Shown here in pieces: positions 27,289 to 37,031 of a DNA stretch of 64,000 bases. The position numbers were made by a program, and so were the translations under genes. Position 1 is the stretch's first letter. Each line of letters opens with the position of its first letter. The DNA is from Salinisphaera sp. G21_0. Lineage in GTDB: Bacteria > Pseudomonadota > Gammaproteobacteria > Pseudomonadales > Endozoicomonadaceae. The stretch is taken from positions 32,979 to 96,978 of the forward strand of contig NZ_JAGHQW010000022.1 in the NCBI RefSeq assembly GCF_017744115.1, read 5' to 3'. Below the pieces are notes generated by a model. The model was given only the letters and a program-made list of their open reading frames with translations, did no database searches and was not told the DNA's origin.

Positions 27289-28851
27289 TCAATCCGGTGG
27301 CTGCTCCGGGCTATCCGGATGATTTGCCAATATCTTATTCAATGTTGACTTTATGCTATTCAGTGGCCTGCTGACATAACCATTACCATTATCACACATG
27401 AGTAACACCCTCTCTTCAAAGGTATTACCTTCTATTGCTCTTGGCAGAGCATCAATGGATGTTTTGTATTCATTGATAATGGCCCGTCCTTCTTCCTCTA
27501 TAGTTTCAATCAGGAAGATTAACTGCTCTATAACGTCCAAATGCCCGGGATCTACAAGGGAGTAGTTAACCTCGGCAAATAACTTGCCATCGACCCTCTT
27601 TTTTGAATCGTATTCAGCCAGACCAGAAGACTCATACTCTTTCTCGATCAATCGAACCGCCACATTATAATTTGTGCAGGCCTTTAATAAATCAAAATTT
27701 CCTTTATCTTTTTGCACAATCGTATAGTCAGCTATTTTTCTGTGAATCTCTCGCTTTCTTACAGTGTATTTTTCTGTTTTTATCATCTCCATCAGTCTTG
27801 ATATCAAATTGCGGAAATAAAAAACAATCCCGTGATAGCAATCTTGAGGCAGTGTTGATTTGCCTTTCTGATTTATGCTGTCAATAGATGCTTTATCACT
27901 CTCTTTAAAAGAGAGTGATTCATAGATTTCAACACGACTTATGGATTTTTTAATTTTCCCACGAAGGCACTGTTCAATATGCCTCTCGACAGCGGCCAGC
28001 AGTTCCCCGGCTTTACAAATACGCTCGAAGGCACTCATATTATTTTCGATCCAGAAAACAAATTTTGGGCTCAATTGAATGCTCGAACCGGAAAAAAGAC
28101 GCTTGCGATGATTATCAGCATCGACCCAGGCCATCCAGAAGGCAAAGCTTTTCAACATAAAAATTTCAATATAAGTCCTCAACGATTGATTAAATTCATA
28201 TTTATTTTTATACCAGTCAGGTGCTTTATTCGGATCATAAGAAATAAGCTTACTAATTATTACCTCGGATACGGAGTCATTACATGGACGACGGATCTTT
28301 TTCGCTATCTCACGGATCACTTGACCATTGGGAAATCGATAGATCTTCCGGTCAGATTTTAAGAGACTGTCAGTGGCGGAATCCACAGATCTGCTGTCAG
28401 ATGTCAAAGAGTAGTGAGACTTTCTGTCAGCAGAGGACCTTCTATCAAGAGAAGAGGTTGTTCCTATGGAGCCCGAACCGCTAAAGGATCTGTCACTGAT
28501 GCTCGTATCCGAAGTAAAACCTGCACCGCCAATTTCTTCTGCCCCATTAACTGATGATTGGTTCGTGGGTAAACTTTGAAATCTGATGCTGAAAGATTGT
28601 CTGCTATCCTCGTCGTTCAGAGAGGTAAAATTCAAAGCAGGTTGAATCTTCACGACTATTCTTCCCTTTTCCAGGGAAATTTTATTATCAGGCAGACTAC
28701 CAGTGAATGTTACCACTTCCTCTATATGGCTAACCTCATAGGGACCCAGAGATCCGGAACTTGCGGCATCAGCATTCGTTTGAGTTGATTTATGAACAGG
28801 AATTCTTCCTGAGAGATCGACCAATTCAGTTTGATTGATGACCGCATCCAT
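27289..28851 (-). CDS. Hypothetical protein, paralogue of the next gene
   Basis: Function unknown. 520 residues, no signal peptide or membrane span. It aligns end to end with the 28891-30609 product: the N-terminal IPVHKSTQT, SGSLGPYEV, VVTFTGSLPDNKISLEKGRIVVKIQP block, a variable Ser-rich linker (about 115-170), and a helical C-terminal region (KFVFWIENNMSAFERICKAGELL, LSFKESDKASI, RKIADYTIVQKDKGNFDLLKACTNYN, LLMCDNGNGYVSRPL). AT-rich relative to the housekeeping genes. The DNA just before the ATG is conserved between the two, which fixes the start. Probably a recent tandem duplication; a host-directed role is possible but unproven. Confidence 0.7.
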   Translation of the reverse strand: MDAVINQTELVDLSGRIPVHKSTQTNADAASSGSLGPYEVSHIEEVVTFTGSLPDNKISLEKGRIVVKIQPALNFTSLNDEDSRQSFSIRFQSLPTNQSSVNGAEEIGGAGFTSDTSISDRSFSGSGSIGTTSSLDRRSSADRKSHYSLTSDSRSVDSATDSLLKSDRKIYRFPNGQVIREIAKKIRRPCNDSVSEVIISKLISYDPNKAPDWYKNKYEFNQSLRTYIEIFMLKSFAFWMAWVDADNHRKRLFSGSSIQLSPKFVFWIENNMSAFERICKAGELLAAVERHIEQCLRGKIKKSISRVEIYESLSFKESDKASIDSINQKGKSTLPQDCYHGIVFYFRNLISRLMEMIKTEKYTVRKREIHRKIADYTIVQKDKGNFDLLKACTNYNVAVRLIEKEYESSGLAEYDSKKRVDGKLFAEVNYSLVDPGHLDVIEQLIFLIETIEEEGRAIINEYKTSIDALPRAIEGNTFEERVLLMCDNGNGYVSRPLNSIKSTLNKILANHPDSPEQPPD

Positions 28852-28890
28852 AAATGATTTGCTTCTCTTGAGCAGCAGGAACCAACCCGG

Positions 28891-30609
28891 TTAATCTGTC
28901 AGGCTGACTGAATGATTTTTCAATATGGTAGTCAATGTTGACTTTATGTCCTGTAATGGCTTACAGGCATAACCATTACCATTATCAGACATATGTAACA
29001 CCCTTTCCTCAAAGCTCTGGCCTTTTACCGCTCTTGGCAGGGTATCAATACAGGTTTGGTAGTCACTGAGAATGGCTCTGCCTTCTTCCTCCAGGGCTTC
29101 AATCAGGACAAGTAACTGCTTTATAACATCCAAATCTCCGGGTTCGACCTCGACGTCCAACTGTTCATCGGCCCTCCTTTCTGCATCGTATTGAGCCAAA
29201 ACAGTCAGTTCATATTCTCTCTTGATCAACCGAACCGCTAAATTATAATTTACGCAGGCATTTAATAAATCAAAATTCCCTCTCTTTTTTTCCAGAATCG
29301 TATGATCGGCTATTTTTCTGGCAATCGATGCCTCGTCTTTATTATATTTTTTCGATTGTAGCGCAAGCTCTAATTTCGAGATAAATTTGCTGAAATAGAA
29401 AAAAATTGCAGAAGAGCAATCAGATAACAGTTGTGAATCTCTACTTCGACTTTTGTTTTTGATGGATGCTTTATCGCTTTGTTTAAAAGACAGCGTTTCA
29501 TAAAGCGTAACACGATCTATGGGATTGGTTCTGGTTGACCCACCAAAGCATCGGTCAACCTGATTTTCGACACTGGTAAGCAGCTGCGCAGCTTCACAAA
29601 TAGACTCGAAGATACTGGTATTATTTTCAAACCAGAATACAAATTTTGAACTCAACGGATAACTCGAAAGATCAGCCGAACCTGTAAAAAGATTCATGCC
29701 TTTACCATTCGCATCATGCCAGCCCATACCATTGGCAGCGCTTTTCAAAATGAAAGTTTCAACACTAGTGATCAAAGACCTTATAAACTTGTATTTACTT
29801 ATGTACCAGGGAGGTACGGTGCTCGGATCATAAGTGATAAGCCTGTTAAATATCATTCTGGATACAGGGGCTTTACGCCGACCCGGGACACTTATCATGT
29901 CAGCGATCTCGCAAATCTTCTGGCCATTTCTGAATAGAGCGTTATTGGCAGAATTCAAAGAACTGCTGTTAGAGTCTACGGAATAGCAAGACTCTCTGCC
30001 AGAAGATGCCATTTTATCAAGAGAAGACGATGTTACTGATAAAGCTGAACCGGTAACAAATCCTTCAGAGACGCTCGTATCTGAAGATACCGAATCCTCT
30101 CTCATTGCTGGCAGGACTGGTTGCCTGATAACCCTCTGAACATGAGCTGCTGAATGACTGTCAATACCGGAATCTCCAGAACTGTGAGATCCGGAAGCTG
30201 TATTCACTGGTATTGACTCACTGTTGTCCACATTTGTACATTCAACATAGTAATCCCAGTCAAAGTCTTCACTGCCAGCAGCTTCTGTTTCTGTCAGGTT
30301 TGCGGGTGTCTGATTCACGGGTAAGCTGCGAAATCTGATGCTGAACGATGTGCCATTGGCCTCTTCGTTCTGGGCGGTAACATTCAAAGTCGGATAAATC
30401 TTCACGACGACTCTGCCCTTTTCTACAGTAATTTCCTTATCAGGCAGGCAACCGGTAAACATTACCACTTCGTCAACATCTACACGACTGACGTCATAAG
30501 GCCCCAAGGATCCCGACGTTCCTGCGTCAGGCTCCGTTTGAGTTGATTTGTGAACGGGTGTTTGACCAGAAAGGCTGGGTAATTCAGTGTAATTGACAAC
30601 CGTATCCAT
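28891..30609 (-). CDS. Hypothetical protein, paralogue of the previous gene
   Basis: Function unknown. About 572 residues from ATG 30609, chosen because MDTVVNYTELPSLSGQ aligns with the paralogue start MDAVINQTELVDLSGR; the open frame to 30639 adds 10 unsupported residues. Same plan as its neighbour: conserved N-terminal block (GPYDVSRV, FTGCLPDKEITVEKGRVVVKIYP), a longer Ser/Asp-rich linker (about 120-240) and a conserved helical C-terminal part (SKFVFWFENNTSIFESICEAAQLL, RKIADHTILEKKRGNFDLL, LHMSDNGNGYACKPL). The linker is about 50 residues longer here. The pair lies 39 bases apart on the same strand and may be one operon. Confidence 0.7.
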   Translation of the reverse strand: MDTVVNYTELPSLSGQTPVHKSTQTEPDAGTSGSLGPYDVSRVDVDEVVMFTGCLPDKEITVEKGRVVVKIYPTLNVTAQNEEANGTSFSIRFRSLPVNQTPANLTETEAAGSEDFDWDYYVECTNVDNSESIPVNTASGSHSSGDSGIDSHSAAHVQRVIRQPVLPAMREDSVSSDTSVSEGFVTGSALSVTSSSLDKMASSGRESCYSVDSNSSSLNSANNALFRNGQKICEIADMISVPGRRKAPVSRMIFNRLITYDPSTVPPWYISKYKFIRSLITSVETFILKSAANGMGWHDANGKGMNLFTGSADLSSYPLSSKFVFWFENNTSIFESICEAAQLLTSVENQVDRCFGGSTRTNPIDRVTLYETLSFKQSDKASIKNKSRSRDSQLLSDCSSAIFFYFSKFISKLELALQSKKYNKDEASIARKIADHTILEKKRGNFDLLNACVNYNLAVRLIKREYELTVLAQYDAERRADEQLDVEVEPGDLDVIKQLLVLIEALEEEGRAILSDYQTCIDTLPRAVKGQSFEERVLHMSDNGNGYACKPLQDIKSTLTTILKNHSVSLTD

Positions 30610-30885
30610 AATGATCTGCTTCACCTTGACTGTCAGCATTCAAGTGGATTTTTAACTGCAAAGCATAACGGCTGCCGGATAATCTGCAGATATTCTTTGT
30701 TTACTTTTGTTAAATCGGATTGATCAACCCGATAGCAGGAAAATTTCCCGAATCGCCCGGCAGCACCCGGGGCATGGCCCAAAGAGTTCTTCCCGCTTGT
30801 TCCAGGATAAAGTGGGTGCCAGTCTGGCCTGAAGCAACGGCCGGATTTAACGTAGACCCGCCGATCAAGTACGACAAACTCCAAT

Positions 30886-30943
30886 GGGGCTGTCTGAGAA
30901 TAGACGGCCCTGTTGCGGTAACAGTAAATTCCGGGCAGCCTCC
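30886..30943. repeat. Short relic of the GAGGCTGTC MITE family
   Basis: Starts GGGGCTGTCTGAGAATAGAC and ends GGGCAGCCTCC, the two ends of the element found complete at 47561-47728, but with only a short middle. It lies just upstream of the true start of the 31014-32225 gene. Confidence 0.6.
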
Positions 30944-31013
30944 AAGTGAACGGCTTTCAATCCGAGTTGTCCAATGCTGGAAGTTAGTTACTTTTTGCCA
31001 GGGAACAACAGCA

Positions 31014-32225
31014 ATGCAAGCGTCAGCCTCCCAAAACAGTGAGTCGAAAACAGCTCATGGTTCACCATTGCCCACATCGGAAGCAGCCCAGTCAAACCGT
31101 CCCAAAAGTATTGACGCTCCGTGCTGGCGTGGCTTTTCGACCAGGGTTGAGGATATCGCAGAAAATGCCCGGTTTCTCAACCGTGTCGTTACGGCAACTC
31201 GCAATGAAGTGGTAGGAAACAGCCATCTTGTCACGGATTTTAGCCTACATTATCCCAGCCTGAGGCCAGTCGATCTGGTAAGGATGACATTGCATCGCGG
31301 TTCTTTTGTTACCGGGCAGGTGAAAAAAATGAATTTGGGCTACCAGTGTTTACAGGGAATATTTCGACAAAACCATGATCTATCCCAGATCAGAACCAGC
31401 GATATATATTTCAAGTTCTCTTCAAAAAACGGTTTTGGTGATTGTGGCCCCCAGGTTTATCAGTGTCGGCAAAACCTGTTAAAAGCAGGTGTTCCCGCTG
31501 ATATTATCTGGGTGCTCCAATTTGCTAACAGACGCAACAGTGATACTCCACATGATGGGCATTGTATCCTGTTAATTGCCGATAACCAGTCTATGGAGCG
31601 GTTGTTTGATCAAATGAATATCGTTACCGCTAAATACGGTGTTGAATATAAAAAACGACCTGGAATTGCCATGGATGTTGCGGATTTTTTTTTCTTGTTA
31701 CAGGAAAAACTACCAAATTTGATTTTTGTTGATCCTTTTAATGATCGGATTATTCCGGGTGATGAGTTAAATACAACCCCTGTAGAAATTTTTCTCAACT
31801 TTGGGTTACGCGGAGACTACTCTGTTTCTTTTACGGGGAGTAATGATTACCCCCCGATTTCAGATGATGAGATTGAATCTTTTGAGCGGAAAATTAAGGG
31901 TGATAAGAAAGCGGTAAAAGCTATGCAGGATATTAAAACGGTAGTACATAATATTAAGTTAATCATTTTAATCAACGCCTCAGAGATTGCTTTACAACTT
32001 AAACAAAAGATAATCGTCAGTATCGACAAGTCAGAATTTGGCCTCGCTTTTCGTCAATGCGCTTATTATAAAGCCAACAGCGTATTCGATTACTTGTATG
32101 ATCATGCAGGCGAGCTGGATTTTGATCTTAATTCATCCGGAAATTCTGGCAATACTGCGCTTGATTATGCCAAAAAATCGGGTAATTCCCATGCCATCGC
32201 CCGGCTGGAAGCATTCTTAGGGTAG
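31014..32225 (+). CDS. Putative Cys-His-Asp (papain/transglutaminase-fold-like) protein with terminal ankyrin-like unit
   Basis: No close family recognised. 403 residues from ATG 31014, chosen because AGGGAA lies 8 bases upstream; the frame is open from 30720 but the extra part reads through a repeat relic. A polar N-terminal tail (1-35) is followed by a globular region with FGDCGPQVYQC (Cys144 at a probable helix start), HDGHCILLI (His180/183 before a strand) and LIFVDPFND (Asp240 after a strand). That order and spacing is typical of papain-like and transglutaminase-like catalytic triads. The last 30 residues (SGNSGNTALDYAKKSGNSHA) look like one ankyrin unit. The stop codon comes from an inserted MITE, so the original C-terminus may have been longer. 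Confidence 0.65.
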   Translation: MQASASQNSESKTAHGSPLPTSEAAQSNRPKSIDAPCWRGFSTRVEDIAENARFLNRVVTATRNEVVGNSHLVTDFSLHYPSLRPVDLVRMTLHRGSFVTGQVKKMNLGYQCLQGIFRQNHDLSQIRTSDIYFKFSSKNGFGDCGPQVYQCRQNLLKAGVPADIIWVLQFANRRNSDTPHDGHCILLIADNQSMERLFDQMNIVTAKYGVEYKKRPGIAMDVADFFFLLQEKLPNLIFVDPFNDRIIPGDELNTTPVEIFLNFGLRGDYSVSFTGSNDYPPISDDEIESFERKIKGDKKAVKAMQDIKTVVHNIKLIILINASEIALQLKQKIIVSIDKSEFGLAFRQCAYYKANSVFDYLYDHAGELDFDLNSSGNSGNTALDYAKKSGNSHAIARLEAFLG

Positions 32226-32388
32226 ACATTAAGCGCCTACTCCCAGCTTCGAGAAGTTGAAGACGGAACCACGAAGGACACGAAGAGCACAAAGAAGAGA
32301 TTTTCTTTTCCTTCGTGCTCTTTGTGTCCTTCGTGGTTCCATTCAAAAGCCATTTAAAATGGAGGGGTAAGCTTAATGTCCACCCTAA
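32217..32388. mobile_element. MITE, 172 bp, with 18-bp terminal inverted repeats
   Basis: Left end TTAGGGTAGACATTAAGC and right end GCTTAATGTCCACCCTAA pair with one mismatch over 18 bases. Inside is a second long inverted repeat, GAACCACGAAGGACACGAAG against CTTTGTGTCCTTCGTGGTTC. No ORF. The left end provides the stop codon of the preceding gene. The same ends occur at 8771-9063, and the inner palindrome recurs at 51863-52015. Confidence 0.75.
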
Positions 32389-32457
32389 GTGGAAGCATTA
32401 AAAACTGCCCGTACCGGATCAACCTCAATCAAAATTCACCATCCGGAATTCTTGCAT

Positions 32458-33405
32458 TCAGTCGTCTTTCTTCTTCGCCCTCGGGTGAGCCTTATCATAC
32501 ACCGTGGCCAGATGCTGAAAATCCAGATGGGTATAGATCTGGGTGGTGGAGATATCACTGTGCCCCAGCAGTTCCTGAATTGAGCGCAGGTCACTGCTGG
32601 ATTCCAGCAGGTGGCTGGCAAACGAATGCCTCAGCATGTGGGGATGAACCCCCACCGGCATGCCCGCTTCCCGGGCAAATTCCCTGATACGATTCTGAAT
32701 CTGTCGGGTACTGATGCGCCTGCCCAACTTTGACAGAAACAGGGCGCTACCACTCTCTCCCCGAACCAACTGCTCCCGAAAAGTGAGCCAGTGTTGAATT
32801 GCCTGCCGGGCTTTGCTGCCCACCGGGATCATCCGCTCTTTGCTGCGTTTCCCAAGCACTTTCACCTGGGAAAACCCATTGGAAAAGCTGTCCAGGTTCA
32901 GTGCCGCCAGCTCGGCCAGGCGCAAACCTGACGAGTAGAAGAGCTCCAGAATGGCCAGATCGCGGCACTTCAGCGGATCACCCTCCGCCTGACCATGCGG
33001 GTCATCCAACAGGTGATTGACCTGGTCGGCATCCAGCGTCACCGGCAGAGGTCGGCCGGTTTTCGGTGCCCGAAGTCGTTGCGCCGGGTTATTGGTTACC
33101 TCCCCCCGGGTTAACAGGTAGTGATAAAAACGACGAAGTGATGAGATCAGCCGCTGCAGGCTGCGACTGGATAACCCCTCTTCGTGCCAGAGTCCCAGCC
33201 AGTGCTTTAACTGCTTCTCGGTAATCGTTGCCCACCCCTGAATATCATTGGCGGCAGCCTGCTGCGTCACACGGGCAAGATCACGCTGATAGGCCGACAG
33301 CGTATGGGGCGAGTGCTGCTTTTCATAGCGGAGGTAATCCAGAAAAGCCGCTATTGATGGCTGCAGGCCGCTATTAGCCGGAGAATCGGAAGAAGAGTGA
33401 CTCAT
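32458..33405 (-). CDS. xerC: Tyrosine recombinase XerC
   Basis: Site-specific recombinase that, with XerD, resolves chromosome dimers at dif. Core-binding domain at residues 15-105 (FLDYLRYEKQHSPHTLSAYQRDL). The catalytic domain has the first Arg in LFYSSGLRLAELAAL, then HPHMLRHSFASHLLE (His-x-x-Arg), LLGHSDISTTQIYTHLDF with the tyrosine nucleophile. 315 residues, slightly longer than E. coli XerC. It overlaps the upstream DUF484 gene by 4 bases (ATGA), as usual in the dapF-DUF484-xerC operon, so it is the housekeeping recombinase and not a phage integrase. Confidence 0.95.
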   Translation of the reverse strand: MSHSSSDSPANSGLQPSIAAFLDYLRYEKQHSPHTLSAYQRDLARVTQQAAANDIQGWATITEKQLKHWLGLWHEEGLSSRSLQRLISSLRRFYHYLLTRGEVTNNPAQRLRAPKTGRPLPVTLDADQVNHLLDDPHGQAEGDPLKCRDLAILELFYSSGLRLAELAALNLDSFSNGFSQVKVLGKRSKERMIPVGSKARQAIQHWLTFREQLVRGESGSALFLSKLGRRISTRQIQNRIREFAREAGMPVGVHPHMLRHSFASHLLESSSDLRSIQELLGHSDISTTQIYTHLDFQHLATVYDKAHPRAKKKDD

Positions 33406-34130
33406 GAATGCAGCTGTCGAGCCAAAACTCGACTCAGGATATCGCCCAGATAACTGATAAACAGGGTGCCCATGCTGGCCTTAAAATGGTGTTTATCCTG
33501 ACTGCCCAGCGCCAGAACCCCAAGCTGCTGCGGTTCACTGAGGGCATAGTTCAGGGGGGCAATGGCCACCGAGCCAACATTGTCGGCCTGCTCCTGAAAC
33601 AGGAATTCCAGCTCTGCCTGAGTCACCTGACCACAAATGGCTTTGCCACTGGTCATAATGGAACCCAGGGCTTCCACCACCACATCGGTATGTTCAATCC
33701 TTACGGGCAGGTTCATCGGTTGGTCACTGAACAGAATCAGCGAATGGAATTCAATACCAAACTCATGGTTAAGGCTGTCACCGATCACTTCCACCAGCTG
33801 TTCCAGATCCCTGCACTCCAGCAGGGACAATACCAGCAGCCGCATACGCTCAAACAGCTTTTCATTGGCTTTGGCATTGTCCGCCAGACGGACCAGCTGA
33901 TGTCGGTAATCCAGGGCCCGTTCCCGCAACAATGCGACCTGACGCTCAACCAGCGAGATCGCATCCCCGCGCTGATGGGGCAGGGTCAGATCCAGCAGCA
34001 GATCGTCACGGCCCACAAAAAAATCAGGATGCTCTCTCAGGAAGTCAGCAACCTGCCCGGGTTTCAGAGCTTTCGGCTGATCCAGCGTTTCCTGCTGCTC
34101 CCTGTCTGTTTCGACGATCTGTTCGGTCAT
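33402..34130 (-). CDS. DUF484 family protein (GAF-like)
   Basis: Conserved gammaproteobacterial protein of unknown function encoded between dapF and xerC. Residues 25-75 carry the DUF484 start (VADFLREHPDFFVGRDDLLLDLTLPHQRGDAISLVERQVALLRER), then a coiled coil and a GAF-like domain (100-240; IAPLNYALSEPQQLGVLALGSQDKHHF). 242 residues, normal. Stop overlaps the xerC start. A MITE separates it from dapF, so read-through from dapF may be reduced. Confidence 0.9.
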   Translation of the reverse strand: MTEQIVETDREQQETLDQPKALKPGQVADFLREHPDFFVGRDDLLLDLTLPHQRGDAISLVERQVALLRERALDYRHQLVRLADNAKANEKLFERMRLLVLSLLECRDLEQLVEVIGDSLNHEFGIEFHSLILFSDQPMNLPVRIEHTDVVVEALGSIMTSGKAICGQVTQAELEFLFQEQADNVGSVAIAPLNYALSEPQQLGVLALGSQDKHHFKASMGTLFISYLGDILSRVLARQLHS

Positions 34131-34142
34131 GGTCTCTGGCCC

Positions 34143-34306
34143 TTAGGAACTGTCCTGAAATAACTTCCACATTTCCGATGTTATACCAGTAAAGAAAAAA
34201 CCTTGCCACGGAGCCACAGAGGCACGGAGAAAAGAAAAAATCTTTTCCTCAGTGACTCCGTGCCTCCGTGGCAAAAAAAGGCAGTTATTCAGGTACAATT
34301 CCTTAG
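34143..34306. mobile_element. MITE copy A, 164 bp, between dapF and DUF484
   Basis: Flanked by TTAG on both sides (34143-34146 and 34303-34306), a target duplication of the YTAR type used by IS5-family elements. Imperfect terminal repeats read GAACTGTCCTGAAATAACTT at the left and, inverted, GAATTGTACCTGAATAACTG at the right. The middle is a long palindrome TTGCCACGGAGCCACAGAGG... against its inverse ending CCTCCGTGGCAA. Copy B is at 37352-37513. No transposase. Confidence 0.8.
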
Positions 34307-34311
34307 TAGAT

Positions 34312-35151
34312 TTATAGCCGGGTGTATCCTTCATAAACCCGGGTTGCTGCGCCTGTCATCATAACCGGACTGCCCTCTCCCGGCCAATAAATAGACAGGC
34401 TACCCCCGGGCAAGTTCACTTTAACGGTATCGCCCAGCAAACCTTGCAGGCGTCCTGCCACCACAGCGGCACAGGCACCGGTGCCACAGGCGAGGGTTTC
34501 GCCAACGCCGCGCTCAAATACCCGCAGGTTAATTTCATCGATATTGAGGACCTGCATAAATCCGGCATTACATTTACGGGGAAAGTCCGGATGGGCTTCA
34601 ATCATCGGTCCCCAGGTGTCCACGGGGGCCCTGTGCACATCATCCACCCGATAAACGCAGTGGGGATTGCCCATGGACACGGCCGAAACCTCGATAACCT
34701 GGCCATCAACCATCAGTGGGTAGGTCACTGAACGCTGCTGCGCATTAAATGGCACCTGCTCAGGTTCCAGCCTCGGCATCCCCATATCCACGCAAACCTC
34801 GCCATTGCTCTGAATAGCCAGCTCAATGTTGCCCCCTGCGGTTTGTACCCGGATCCGGTCTCTGCCGATCAGCTTTTTGTCCCGGACAAAACGGGCGAAA
34901 CAACGGGCACCATTGCCACACTGCTCCACTTCACTGCCATCGGCATTAAAGATGCGGTAGCGAAAATCCATATCAGGATTGGTCGGAGGCTCAACCAGCA
35001 GCAACTGGTCAAAGCCGATCCCAAACCGCCGGTCCGCCAGGCGACGGATTTTTTCCGGCGGCAGGCGCAGGTTCTGGGACACCATATCGACCACCATAAA
35101 GTCGTTACCCAGCCCATGCATCTTGGTGAAATGTAGCAACATATAGTTCAT
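34312..35151 (-). CDS. dapF: Diaminopimelate epimerase
   Basis: Converts LL- to meso-diaminopimelate for lysine and peptidoglycan synthesis. N-terminal [15 protein letters not shown], the first catalytic Cys in [14 protein letters not shown] (near residue 76), and the second in [19 protein letters not shown] (near 221). 279 residues, normal. AGGA precedes ATG 35151. Lies 14 bases after lysA in the same operon. Identity is secure. Confidence 0.97.
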   Translation of the reverse strand: MNYMLLHFTKMHGLGNDFMVVDMVSQNLRLPPEKIRRLADRRFGIGFDQLLLVEPPTNPDMDFRYRIFNADGSEVEQCGNGARCFARFVRDKKLIGRDRIRVQTAGGNIELAIQSNGEVCVDMGMPRLEPEQVPFNAQQRSVTYPLMVDGQVIEVSAVSMGNPHCVYRVDDVHRAPVDTWGPMIEAHPDFPRKCNAGFMQVLNIDEINLRVFERGVGETLACGTGACAAVVAGRLQGLLGDTVKVNLPGGSLSIYWPGEGSPVMMTGAATRVYEGYTRL

Positions 35152-35165
35152 TCTTTCCTGATACT

Positions 35166-36461
35166 TTACGACGGCAGCAGGCTTTCTGAGGCAAACTGCT
35201 CGGCAACGGTTTCCCGGCGACGGATCACATAGGATTGAGTGCCGTCAACCATGATTTCTGCGGCTCGATTGCGGGTATTGTAGTTGGAACTCATAACAAA
35301 ACCGTAGGCACCCGCCGAATACACCGCCAGCAGATCACCTTCACGGATGGCCAGATCCCTTGCCTTGCCCAGGAAGTCGCCACTTTCACAAACAGGCCCG
35401 ACAATATCATACACCTGACTATCCACATCAGCGTGCTGAACCGTATTCACAATGGTATGCCAGGCACTGTAGATGGACGGTCTCAACAGGTCATTCATGG
35501 CACCATCCACAATGGCAAAATGCTTCTGCTCAGTCGCCTTGATCAACTCAACGCGGGTCAGCATGATACCCGCCTGGGCGGCAATGGACCGACCCGGTTC
35601 CACCACCAGCATCACATCGCCATAGCCCCGCTCAACAAGGCGCTGTTTGACCGACACCAGATAATCGGCAGGTGACGGAATCGTCTCATCCTGATACTGA
35701 ACCCCCAGGCCACCGCCAATATCCAGATGCTGCAAATGAATCCCCTGAGCCTGCAACTGATCCATTAACAACAGCAGACGATCCAGTGCATCCAGGAAAG
35801 GCTCGGTGGTGGTCAGCTGGGAACCAATATGGCAATCAACACCCACCACCTCAATATGGCTCAATTCAGCAGCCCGGGCATAAACCACAGGAGCCCGGTT
35901 AATATCAATGCCGAACTTATTATCTTTCAGGCCAGTGGAGATATAGGGGTGAGTCCGGGCATCCACATCCGGGTTGACCCGCAGGGAGATGCGGGCCATT
36001 TTATTCATCGCCAGCGCTTCTTCCTGAATGCGCTCCAGCTCCTGTTCTGATTCAATATTGAAGCAGTGGACACCCACTTCCAGCGCCCGCCGAATTTCAT
36101 GACGCTGCTTGGCCACCCCGGAAAACACCACCCTGGCGGGATCACCGCCTGCCGCGAGCACCCGTTCCAGCTCCCCGACCGAGACAATATCAAAACCAGC
36201 CCCCAACCGGGCCAGAACATTCAGCACCGCCAGATTGCTGTTCGCTTTTACCGCATAACAAATCAAATGGGGGCTGTCAGCCATGGCCTGATAATAAGCT
36301 TGGTAGCTGGCTTCCAGGGCTTGCCTGGAGTAGACATATAAAGGCGTACCATACTGGCGGGCCAGCTGTTGCACCGGAATCTCTTCGGCAAACAGCTCGC
36401 TACCGGCCGCTGGTCCAGAGGGCTGAAAAGTAAACCACTCCATAAGGTGACTGTTCCCCAT
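35166..36461 (-). CDS. lysA: Diaminopimelate decarboxylase
   Basis: PLP enzyme for the last step of lysine synthesis, meso-diaminopimelate to lysine. The PLP lysine is in [15 protein letters not shown] near residue 63; [12 protein letters not shown] and [11 protein letters not shown] follow in the barrel; the C-terminal site has [16 protein letters not shown]. 431 residues from 36461; ATG 36443 ([10 protein letters not shown]) is an equally likely start about 6 residues shorter. Middle gene of lptM-lysA-dapF. Identity is secure. Confidence 0.97.
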   Translation of the reverse strand: MGNSHLMEWFTFQPSGPAAGSELFAEEIPVQQLARQYGTPLYVYSRQALEASYQAYYQAMADSPHLICYAVKANSNLAVLNVLARLGAGFDIVSVGELERVLAAGGDPARVVFSGVAKQRHEIRRALEVGVHCFNIESEQELERIQEEALAMNKMARISLRVNPDVDARTHPYISTGLKDNKFGIDINRAPVVYARAAELSHIEVVGVDCHIGSQLTTTEPFLDALDRLLLLMDQLQAQGIHLQHLDIGGGLGVQYQDETIPSPADYLVSVKQRLVERGYGDVMLVVEPGRSIAAQAGIMLTRVELIKATEQKHFAIVDGAMNDLLRPSIYSAWHTIVNTVQHADVDSQVYDIVGPVCESGDFLGKARDLAIREGDLLAVYSAGAYGFVMSSNYNTRNRAAEIMVDGTQSYVIRRRETVAEQFASESLLPS

Positions 36462-36499
36462 TTCACTTATTTATTGATGTAATTAGCCAGAACTTCTCT

Positions 36500-36664
36500 T
36501 TATTCAACGACTGTTTCTTCCAGAACAGCCGACGCATCAGCCAGTGATGATACTGGCTGATAAAGGTCACCTTTCTGACCACAGCCTGTGAGCAGCAGCA
36601 CGAAAAACGCAGCAGCGGCCAATGCAGAAGTTTTCAGCCGATGGTCAGCAGTGAACAATCTCAT
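36500..36664 (-). CDS. lptM: Small lipoprotein LptM (YifL)
   Basis: 54-residue lipoprotein. Reading 36664 down to 36500 gives a basic start (MRLFTADHRLK), a hydrophobic stretch (ALAAAAFFVLLL) and the lipobox LTGCGQKGDLY, the typical LptM signature with the Cys at residue 28. LptM assists assembly of the LptDE lipopolysaccharide translocon in the outer membrane. Its place just upstream of lysA, opposite cyaY, is the conserved gammaproteobacterial arrangement. Confidence 0.92.
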   Translation of the reverse strand: MRLFTADHRLKTSALAAAAFFVLLLTGCGQKGDLYQPVSSLADASAVLEETVVE

Positions 36665-36720
36665 AATCTGATCCTTAATTCTGAATAGGCCACAGTATAA
36701 CTGCCTAATTGGCGATGGCT

Positions 36721-36890
36721 CTAGCCCGGATATTTCATAAACGTGCTCCCGTTCTCGCTTGTCCTTTGCTGCTCTAAGGGAGTTTTGCTCAGTCGACCGT
36801 ACTCCCCGGTACGGCGCTCCCTCACAAAATCCCTTAGAGCAACAAAGTCCCGCGCGAGATTCGGGGCAGTTTATGAAATACCCGGGCTAG
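36721..36890. mobile_element. MITE, 170 bp, between lptM and cyaY
   Basis: CTAG at both ends (36721-36724, 36887-36890) fits a YTAR target duplication. Terminal repeats: CCCGGATATTTCATAAAC at the left and its inverse GTTTATGAAATACCCGGG at the right. Inner inverted pair GCTCTAAGGGAGTTTT / AAAATCCCTTAGAGC. No ORF. It sits in the promoter region shared by lptM and cyaY. Confidence 0.8.
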
Positions 36891-37031
36891 TTAAAATGGC
36901 TGAGGGCTTTTTTTAGTATTGAAGTTATTCTGTATGTGGTGGCAGCGCTTTCTTTTCATGGAAGGCTCTATCAGCAACGTCGGAAGCAGGCTAAAATTCC
37001 CCCATTCAGATTAAATTGCACCGAGACAGGA

